From an uncultured Eubacteriales bacterium (lineage in GTDB: Bacteria > Bacillota_A > Clostridia > Oscillospirales > CAG-272): a stretch of 6,667 nt of DNA. This document shows, in pieces, positions 1-4,625 of the stretch (its first letter is position 1; every line of letters begins with the position of its first letter). Made by a program: the position numbers and the translations under genes. The notes under the pieces were generated by a model. That model worked only from the letters and a program-made list of their open reading frames with translations, made no database searches and was not told the origin of the DNA. Location of the stretch: contig USKS01000082.1 in the NCBI GenBank assembly GCA_900555345.1, positions 1-6,667 on the forward strand, read 5' to 3'.

Positions 1-349
1 CGCCGCCGAGAACAAGTGATACCGTCGGCTTTTTCATGCCCGCCACGAGCTCCGCAAGCGCAAGCCCCGCTTCCACGTCGCCACCCATGGTGTTCAGTAT
101 AAGCAGCAGTCCGTCCACTTCGTCCGACTGCTCTATCGACACTATCAGCGGTATCAGGTGTTCGTATTTTGTGGCCTTCTGCCCGTCGCCGAGAGTATAG
201 TGCCCCTCGATCTGCCCGATCACGGTCAGGCAGTGTATAACGTGACCGCTTTCTCCGGATACGACTCCGCCGCTTTTCAGTATGGTGTCAAGCTCCTCGT
301 TTGCGGCGTCGGGAACTTGATTTTCTGTGTTTTGGCTGTTGTCGCTCAT
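1..349 (-). CDS. tepA: TepA-type ClpP-like serine protease, N-terminal part (cut by window edge)
   Basis: Reading leftward from ATG at 349, this gives 116 residues with no stop before the window edge. After a polar, acidic N-terminus of about 25 residues comes the ClpP/crotonase-like core: a strand region [15 protein letters not shown], then [15 protein letters not shown] and [19 protein letters not shown]. The [10 protein letters not shown] segment matches the oxyanion-loop region of the ClpP superfamily, and the wording is typical of the TepA (B. subtilis YmfB) branch, proposed to help protein translocation or clear signal peptides. No signal peptide is visible, so a cytosolic or membrane-peripheral location is likely. 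The catalytic Ser and His should lie just past the visible end and cannot be checked. Its start overlaps the stop of the upstream 145-aa gene by 4 bases (ATGA), implying translational coupling. In B. subtilis the tepA neighbourhood includes spoIIIE/ftsK, which might follow off the left edge. A general ClpP paralogue is the alternative. Confidence 0.8.
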   Translation of the reverse strand, partial: MSDNSQNTENQVPDAANEELDTILKSGGVVSGESGHVIHCLTVIGQIEGHYTLGDGQKATKYEHLIPLIVSIEQSDEVDGLLLILNTMGGDVEAGLALAELVAGMKKPTVSLVLGG

Positions 350-783
350 AAAAACTTCTCCATTTTCTGCCTGTCGCGGCGCTCGTTTTCGATAATATCG
401 TCACAAAGGCGTATCGTACTCTCACCGCAGTCCACGGTGCTTCTCCTTGCGTCCTCAAGCTTTGTAATGCCCATTTTCGATCCCTTTATAAACATCTCGG
501 CGATGTGCGACGGAGTGGAGTCCGTAAGTGTATTCACGGCAATGCCCGCTTTTGCGCCGAGCTTTGCCGCCGTGCTCGGTTCTTTGGGCTCCCACCCGCG
601 CTCGTGCATCATATCGGAAATTTTCTGCGAGTACGCGCCGAACTGCTCAAGACGTGCCGTCAGCACGCGCAGCATAAATTTGTCGTCAACTTTGGGAATG
701 ACGCTTGCGATATTTTCCTGCCCCATTTTTACGTTTTTGTACATCTCGGACAGCAATTTTTCTTCCGTATATATTTCATTCAT
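346..783 (-). CDS. Small helical protein of unknown function (145 aa), between eno and tepA
   Basis: I do not recognise this protein at family level with confidence. It is predicted to be almost entirely alpha-helical and soluble, with no signal peptide, membrane segment or cysteine pair. Three or four amphipathic stretches can be seen: about residues 5-25 ([19 protein letters not shown]), 31-62 ([22 protein letters not shown] and onward), 70-105, and a charged C-terminus rich in Glu, Arg and Lys. The layout resembles a ferritin-like or DUF2383/DUF892-type four-helix bundle, but I see no convincing paired E-x-x-H metal ligands, so that is only a fold guess. The ribosome binding site is good: GAAAGGAG sits just upstream of ATG 783. 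The gene starts 31 bp after eno stops, and its stop overlaps the tepA start, so it is very likely part of an eno-orf-tepA operon. Its coupling to tepA hints at a shared role, which is inference only. Confidence 0.8.
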   Translation of the reverse strand: MNEIYTEEKLLSEMYKNVKMGQENIASVIPKVDDKFMLRVLTARLEQFGAYSQKISDMMHERGWEPKEPSTAAKLGAKAGIAVNTLTDSTPSHIAEMFIKGSKMGITKLEDARRSTVDCGESTIRLCDDIIENERRDRQKMEKFL

Positions 784-814
784 TGTGCTTCTCCTTTCGA
801 TCCCGCCGTTCGGT

Positions 815-2080
815 TCAGTACGCGCTGCTGCCGAAAACCGCGGAGCCCGCGAGCTGCGCTTCTATTCTCAGAAGACGGTTGTATTTTGAGGTCCTCTCGC
901 TTCGGCACGGGGCGCCGCATTTTATATATCCGGCGTTCATGCCCACTGCAATGTCGGCAATGGACGTGTCCTCAGTGTCTCCGCTGCGGTGCGAAACTAT
1001 GGCTCGATACCCCGATTCGCGGGCAAGCCGCATGACCTCAAGCGTTTGTGTAAGCGTTCCTATCTGATTCGGCTTTATGAGTATCGCGTTGGCGTATCCG
1101 CCGCATATACCGTCCTTCAGCCTTTGCGTGTTCGTTACGAACAGATCGTCTCCCACAAGAGCCACGCTGCGCGAGAGCGCGTCCGTCAAAAGCTTCCAGC
1201 CGTCGGTGTCATCCTGATCCATGCCGTCTTCAATGGACGCTATGGGATACTGCCCGGAGAGCTTTTCCCAATAGGCGCAGAGCTCGGCGGCGCTCATTTT
1301 CTTTTGCGATTTCGGCATGGTGTACATTCCGTCGCCGTACCATTCTCCTGCTGCGGCGTCTATCGCAATGCGCACTCTGTCCGTGTCGTATCCCGCTTTC
1401 TCGATTGCCGAAACGAGAAAGTCGAGTGCCGCCTCCTCGCTTTCGAGATCGGGGGCGTATCCGCCCTCATCGCCGGTGCCGGTAGAAAGACCGGCGGACC
1501 TCAGCAGCTTGCCCAGCACGTGATATATTTCGCTGCCTGCCCGCAGCGCCTCGGAAAAGCTGTCAAAGCCCTCGGGCATTATCATGAATTCCTGAATGTC
1601 CAGATTGTTTGCGGCGTGCGCGCCGCCGTTTATAACGTTCATCATGGGAACGGGCAGACGGCAGGCGTTGATGCCGCCGATAAGACGGTACAGCGGCAGG
1701 CGCAGCGCCTGGGCAGCCGCCTTCGCACAGGCGAGGGACACGGCGAGAGTCGCGTTTGCGCCGAGCTCCGATTTGTCCGCCGTACCGTCAAGCTTCAGAA
1801 GCCGCGCGTCTATCTGATGCTGGCAAAGCTGACAGCCCGAGAGGGCGGGGGATATTACGGAATTGACGTTTTCCACGGCGCACAGAACGCCGCGTCCCAT
1901 GTAGCGCTCGCTGTCGTTGTCCCGAAGCTCCCGCGCCTCATGTATTCCCGTTGACGCGCCCGAGGGAACGGCGGCAAACGCGCCCGTGCCGTCCTCAAGA
2001 AGGGCGGCTGCCTCCACCGTAGGGTTTCCTCTGGAATCAAGTATCTCCTGCGCGCATATCTGCTTTATTTTCTGATACAT
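815..2080 (-). CDS. eno: Enolase (phosphopyruvate hydratase)
   Basis: Catalyses the reversible dehydration of 2-phosphoglycerate to phosphoenolpyruvate in glycolysis; cytosolic and Mg-dependent. At 421 residues it is full length (usually 420-435). The N-terminal domain begins with EILDSRGNPTVE (12-23) and has the mobile PSGASTG loop (39-45). The TIM-barrel domain holds His155 in NGGAHAANN, Glu164 in QEFMI, catalytic Glu205 in GDEGG, Mg ligands Asp241, Glu284 (SIEDG) and Asp311 (GDDLF), catalytic Lys336 (IKPNQIGT), His364 in SHRSG, and Lys387 in the IKCGAPCRSER segment. All key residues are present, so it should be active. Some usually conserved surroundings differ: GIHEA after the loop, STGTGDEGGYAP, and DAAAGEWY around the first Mg ligand. 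ATG 2080 is preceded by AAAGGAAG with suitable spacing. It is the first gene of a leftward cluster, divergent from yicC. A mildly divergent paralogue alongside a second eno elsewhere in the genome cannot be excluded. Confidence 0.96.
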   Translation of the reverse strand: MYQKIKQICAQEILDSRGNPTVEAAALLEDGTGAFAAVPSGASTGIHEARELRDNDSERYMGRGVLCAVENVNSVISPALSGCQLCQHQIDARLLKLDGTADKSELGANATLAVSLACAKAAAQALRLPLYRLIGGINACRLPVPMMNVINGGAHAANNLDIQEFMIMPEGFDSFSEALRAGSEIYHVLGKLLRSAGLSTGTGDEGGYAPDLESEEAALDFLVSAIEKAGYDTDRVRIAIDAAAGEWYGDGMYTMPKSQKKMSAAELCAYWEKLSGQYPIASIEDGMDQDDTDGWKLLTDALSRSVALVGDDLFVTNTQRLKDGICGGYANAILIKPNQIGTLTQTLEVMRLARESGYRAIVSHRSGDTEDTSIADIAVGMNAGYIKCGAPCRSERTSKYNRLLRIEAQLAGSAVFGSSAY

Positions 2081-2181
2081 TGCACTTTTTCTTCCTTTCG
2101 ATGCAAAATATAAATGTTCGCACGTTTATTATCTGCCGAAAAGCCGTACTTATTCCCACACTTCGGTACAGCGCTTTATTG

Positions 2182-2196
2182 ACGATTTTGAATCGT
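2182..2196. repeat. Perfect inverted repeat ACGATT-N3-AATCGT in the divergent intergenic region
   Basis: The 6-base arms ACGATT (2182-2187) and AATCGT (2191-2196) flank TTG, and are followed at once by the palindrome GTTAAC (2197-2202). It lies about 100 bp upstream of eno and 47 bp upstream of the yicC -35 box, a reasonable place for a dimeric regulator. The size and symmetry suit an operator, but 6-base arms can arise by chance and no known regulator consensus is recognised. Confidence 0.3.
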
Positions 2197-2217
2197 GTTA
2201 ACTAAAAATCGCGCGCG

Positions 2218-2236
2218 GCGGCAAAAAATATGCCGC
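2218..2236. repeat. Perfect inverted repeat GCGGCA-N7-TGCCGC next to the yicC promoter
   Basis: Arms GCGGCA (2218-2223) and TGCCGC (2231-2236) enclose an A-rich 7-base spacer. The right arm ends 6 bp before the -35 box of the yicC promoter, so the site could bind a regulator acting on that promoter. It could also form a hairpin in a leftward transcript starting upstream of it. No gene ends here, so a terminator role has no obvious purpose. The function is inference. Confidence 0.3.
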
Positions 2237-2242
2237 ATGAAG

Positions 2243-2276
2243 TTGACAAAAATATATCCCGGCGTTATAATATAAT
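2243..2276 (+). promoter_or_regulatory. Consensus sigma-70/sigma-A promoter for the yicC operon
   Basis: A perfect -35 box TTGACA (2243-2248) is followed by a 17-bp spacer and a perfect -10 box TATAAT (2266-2271). A second TATAAT directly abuts it (2271-2276), but its 22-bp spacing is poor, so the first is the likely one. Transcription should start near 2278, giving a yicC leader of roughly 55 nt. A full consensus match suggests strong constitutive transcription of yicC-remA-gmk-rpoZ. Confidence 0.88.
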
Positions 2277-2332
2277 GTGAATAAAATCGGAGTGGTGCGG
2301 GAAAATTTCGCGCCGCGGAAAACGGGTGCGGT

Positions 2333-3226
2333 ATGGCAAACAGTATGACCGCCTTCGGCAGAGCGAGATGTATCAGCGCCGACGGCTCAAAGGATATAAC
2401 GGCGGAGATAAAGAGCGTTAACTCCAGATATCTGGACTGCACGGTAAAGCTCCCCCGCATGTATTCGTTTCTTGAAGAAAAGATAAAAGCATATCTCACG
2501 TCAAACGGCATCACCCGCGGCAAGGTGGAAGTTTATATAAACGTCGACGTGCTCAGTCAGCAGGGCGTTGAATGCACTCTTGACAGCGCAGCCGCGGCTG
2601 CGTATATCGAAGCGCTGCACCGTCTGCGCGACGAGTTCGGTCTGTTTGACGACATCAGCGTTATGCGCGTTGCCCAGAACAGAGAGCTGTTCTGTGTAAA
2701 AAAGCCCGATGATGACGCCGAGCGCGATTGGAAAGACGTGAGGGTCGCCCTTGACAAAGCTATCGAAACATTCCTTGAACGGCGCGCCGCTGAGGGAGAG
2801 AGACTTATAAGCGACATAAGCGCAAAGATAGAAGGCATCCGCGGTATATGCGCAAAAGTAAAAGAGCTTTCCGAAGCGGATATACAGGGATACAGCGCAA
2901 AGCTTTGCGAAAGGATCAAAAAGTTTCTTTCGGATTTCGATGCCGAGGCGAGCGAACAGCGCATACTTACCGAGGCTGCGATCTTTGCGGACAAGGCTGC
3001 CATTGACGAAGAGCTTGTAAGGCTGGACAGTCATTTTGCCTCCTTCTACGAAATCGCGAAGAGCCCCGAGCCATGCGGACGAAAGCTTGATTTCTTACTG
3101 CAGGAGATGAACCGTGAGACAAACACCATCGGTTCAAAGGCAAACAACTCCGAGATCGCCCATCTTGTGGTGGATATAAAAGCAGAGCTCGAAAAGATAA
3201 GAGAACAGATACAGAATATTGAGTAA
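2333..3226 (+). CDS. yicC: YicC/YloC family endoribonuclease-like protein
   Basis: A 297-residue cytosolic protein of the YicC/YloC family, whose E. coli and B. subtilis members have been reported as endoribonucleases acting in RNA turnover. The N-terminal signature is SMTAFGRA (residues 4-11; the family usually reads SMTGFGR), followed by [11 protein letters not shown] and [14 protein letters not shown], all in the YicC N domain. A helical middle region leads to the C-terminal DUF1732 block: [23 protein letters not shown], then [13 protein letters not shown] at the extreme end, both diagnostic. The length is normal (290-295). ATG 2333 is supported because residues 1-11 align with the family start and no upstream in-frame start exists, although the Shine-Dalgarno sequence is weak (GGAAAA at 2317-2322). 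It is the first gene after the consensus promoter. remA follows after 14 bp, the same order as yloC-remA-gmk in Bacillus. Confidence 0.95.
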   Translation: MANSMTAFGRARCISADGSKDITAEIKSVNSRYLDCTVKLPRMYSFLEEKIKAYLTSNGITRGKVEVYINVDVLSQQGVECTLDSAAAAAYIEALHRLRDEFGLFDDISVMRVAQNRELFCVKKPDDDAERDWKDVRVALDKAIETFLERRAAEGERLISDISAKIEGIRGICAKVKELSEADIQGYSAKLCERIKKFLSDFDAEASEQRILTEAAIFADKAAIDEELVRLDSHFASFYEIAKSPEPCGRKLDFLLQEMNRETNTIGSKANNSEIAHLVVDIKAELEKIREQIQNIE

Positions 3227-3240
3227 AGGCGGAGCGAAAC

Positions 3241-3495
3241 TTGAGATTTATCAACGTAGGCTTTAATAATATGGTAGCCGCCGAACGCATCGTGGCGCTT
3301 ATCGGTCCCGAAAGCGCGCCCGCAAAGCGAATGGTCCAGGATGCAAAGGATACGGGCAGAGCGATCGACTGCACAAGCGGCAGACGCACAAGAGGCATCA
3401 TCATTACGGACAGCGACCACATCGTGCTGTCATCCATCCAGCCGGAAACGATAGCTGCGCGCATCGCCGGAGAAGCGGGTGAAGCCGATGAGTAA
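3241..3495 (+). CDS. remA: RemA-family DNA-binding regulator (DUF370)
   Basis: An 84-residue small regulator. In B. subtilis, RemA activates extracellular matrix and osmoprotection genes by binding DNA as a ring-shaped oligomer. The whole family core is visible: [62 protein letters not shown]. Residues Arg16 and Arg48/Arg49 correspond to the RemA arginines (18, 50, 51) implicated in DNA binding. The start is TTG at 3241: conservation begins right there, no upstream in-frame ATG or GTG exists, and AAAGGCGGAG (3225-3234) is correctly spaced. The gene sits 14 bp after yicC and overlaps gmk by 8 bp. In Clostridia this gene is widespread whether or not a biofilm matrix is made, so its targets here are unknown. 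Confidence 0.93.
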   Translation: MRFINVGFNNMVAAERIVALIGPESAPAKRMVQDAKDTGRAIDCTSGRRTRGIIITDSDHIVLSSIQPETIAARIAGEAGEADE

Positions 3496-4099
3496 AAAGG
3501 GAATACTTATAGTGGTCTCGGGTCCTTCGGGCGGCGGCAAAGGCACAGTGGTGCGCCGCATGCGCGAAATGCTGCCTGAAATAGGATTCTCTGTCTCGGC
3601 GACCACACGCCCGCCGCGAACCGGAGAGGTCGACGGAGAGGATTATTACTTTATAACCCGCGAAAAGTTCACCGCCATGATAGGCGGCGGTGAAATGCTT
3701 GAGCATACCGAATACTGCGGCAACTTTTACGGCACGCCCAGAGCGGAGGTCGAGAGAATTACCGACAGCGGCCGCGACATGATACTTGAGATCGAGGTCG
3801 ACGGCGCGTCCCAGGTGAAGAAAATATATCCGGATGCCGTAACGGTAATGCTGATACCGCCTACGATAGAGGAGCTTGAGAGGCGGCTGCGGTGCCGCGG
3901 CTCGGAAACGGAAGAGACTATTCACTCAAGGCTTGCGAGAGCGCTTGAGGAGATCCGCCTTGCCGAGACATACGACTATGTGGTCGTAAACCGCTACGGC
4001 GACGTTGACGGCTGCGCCGAAAGGCTTTGCAGCATAATGGCTGCCGAGCACAGCAAAAGCTCCCGCATGACAGAAGACATAAATAATTTCAAAAAATAA
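3488..4099 (+). CDS. gmk: Guanylate kinase
   Basis: Phosphorylates GMP (and dGMP) to GDP using ATP, an essential step in guanine nucleotide supply; cytosolic. The 203 residues match the usual 195-210. The P-loop is GPSGGGKGT (12-20). The GMP-binding region has [11 protein letters not shown] (37-47) with Arg41 and Arg44, GEDYYF (50-55), Glu72, and YGT (81-83). Then come LEIEVDGA (100-107) and the lid [17 protein letters not shown], with a terminal YDYVVVN. The start is chosen as ATG 3488, which sits inside the remA stop region (ATGAGTAA, 8-bp overlap) and is preceded by GGTGA. An in-frame GTG at 3479, placed 6 bases after GGAG, would add three residues and cannot be ruled out. The overlap suggests translational coupling with remA. 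The operon position matches Bacillus and Clostridia. Confidence 0.96.
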   Translation: MSKKGILIVVSGPSGGGKGTVVRRMREMLPEIGFSVSATTRPPRTGEVDGEDYYFITREKFTAMIGGGEMLEHTEYCGNFYGTPRAEVERITDSGRDMILEIEVDGASQVKKIYPDAVTVMLIPPTIEELERRLRCRGSETEETIHSRLARALEEIRLAETYDYVVVNRYGDVDGCAERLCSIMAAEHSKSSRMTEDINNFKK

Positions 4100-4120
4100 C
4101 CGAAGAAGAGGGTAGAAAAA

Positions 4121-4450
4121 ATGAGCATGATCAGTCCTTCAATCACACAGCTTACAGAGGGTGGCAAATTCAACAGATACACTCTTTGCATCGCAACGGC
4201 AAAATGCGCGCGCATGATAACCGACGAGTATGTAAAGCAGAGAGAGATAGCGGAGCGCCGCGTTGCCAACAAGGAGACCGATAAGAGCATCGCCTCCATG
4301 ATAAACCGCGACTACCGCGACGAAAAGGCGGTAAAGGTCGCAATAAACAAGCTTTACAACAGAGATTTTGTGATCGTGGGTCTTACCGACAACGAAGCTG
4401 CGGAAGATACGGCTGACGCCGAAGAAGCTATCGGCGCGGACGAACAGTAA
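4121..4450 (+). CDS. rpoZ: RNA polymerase omega subunit, long variant
   Basis: The omega subunit helps fold and stabilise the beta-prime subunit of RNA polymerase. The N-terminal core is recognisable: SITQL followed by NRYTLCIATAKCARMITDEY (18-37), matching the omega signature R-Y-T-L ... A-K-x-A-R. The rest departs from short omegas: a charged helical stretch, then KETDKSIASMINRDYRDEKAVKVAINKLYNRDFVIVG (about 51-87), where the usual short K-P-(V/I)-x-I-A-(L/I) motif is stretched, and an acidic tail. At 109 residues it exceeds the common 60-90, a pattern I associate with some Clostridia. Position directly after gmk supports the call. ATG 4121 has GAAGAGGG upstream; ATG 4127 is an alternative. 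The gene is followed by a terminator-like hairpin. Confidence 0.85.
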   Translation: MSMISPSITQLTEGGKFNRYTLCIATAKCARMITDEYVKQREIAERRVANKETDKSIASMINRDYRDEKAVKVAINKLYNRDFVIVGLTDNEAAEDTADAEEAIGADEQ

Positions 4451-4465
4451 ACCGAGACTTTGAGA

Positions 4466-4502
4466 AAATACTGCCGCCGGAGAGTGTCCGACGGCAGTAT
4501 TT
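4466..4502 (+). terminator. Terminator-like hairpin after rpoZ
   Basis: The arms AAATACTGCCG (4466-4476) and CGGCAGTATTT (4492-4502) pair perfectly over 11 bp. After one C/A mismatch a further 4 bp (CGGA/TCCG) close around the 5-base loop GAGTG. It begins 15 bp after the rpoZ stop. The only U-rich part is the stem's own TATTT; the next run of six T's is 22 bp further on. It is therefore likely a leaky terminator or a 3'-end stabilising hairpin that lowers read-through from rpoZ into priA. Confidence 0.65.
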
Positions 4503-4546
4503 GTCATAGGGCACGGCATAACACTTTTTTATAGGGAAAGAGTTAA

Positions 4547-4620
4547 GCCGCCGCGTCATTCCGGCGGGAACACCGACGAGTGACGGACGGGCGGCGAAAA
4601 AGACTATTCAAAGGAGGGCG
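4547..4620 (+). promoter_or_regulatory. Structured priA leader with strong ribosome binding site
   Basis: Between the rpoZ hairpin and priA, GCCGCC (4547-4552) can pair with GGCGGC (4590-4595), and CGTCA (4554-4558) with TGACG (4581-4585). This makes an interrupted stem with a roughly 20-base GC-rich loop region (4561-4578). It ends 15 bases before a near-perfect Shine-Dalgarno sequence AAGGAGG (4611-4617), itself 8 bases before the priA ATG. No known riboswitch class or T-box motif is recognised. The pairing is seen in the sequence; a regulatory role is inference. I found no convincing promoter in 4503-4610. Confidence 0.35.
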
Positions 4621-4625
4621 GAAAA

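Noticed and set aside
158..889. Open frame of 243 codons on the plus strand with hydrophobic stretches
   Set aside because: It spans three real minus-strand genes (tepA, the 145-aa gene and the end of eno) in antisense. The apparent membrane segments come from reverse-complemented helical coding sequence.
989..1954. Open frame of 321 codons opposite eno on the plus strand
   Set aside because: Antisense to a full-length enolase with all catalytic residues; the translation looks like no protein family and has no ribosome binding site of note.
2106..2156. Possible leftward eno promoter (GATAAT at 2133-2128, or TATATT at 2112-2107, on the minus strand)
   Set aside because: Acceptable -10-like boxes exist, but the positions 17 bp upstream read GGAATA and CAGATA, poor -35 matches, with no extended -10 element. 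An eno promoter must be in this region, but I cannot place it.
3523..3549. Gmk P-loop reads GPSGGGKGT rather than the more common GPSGAGKGT or GPSGVGKGT
   Set aside because: The varied position tolerates small residues in P-loops, and all binding residues are intact, so no functional change is implied.
4501..4534. Possible priA promoter with TTGTCA at 4501-4506
   Set aside because: The only -10-like sequence (TTATAG at 4529-4534) gives a 22-bp spacer, too long for a sigma-A promoter, and the -35 candidate overlaps the rpoZ hairpin.
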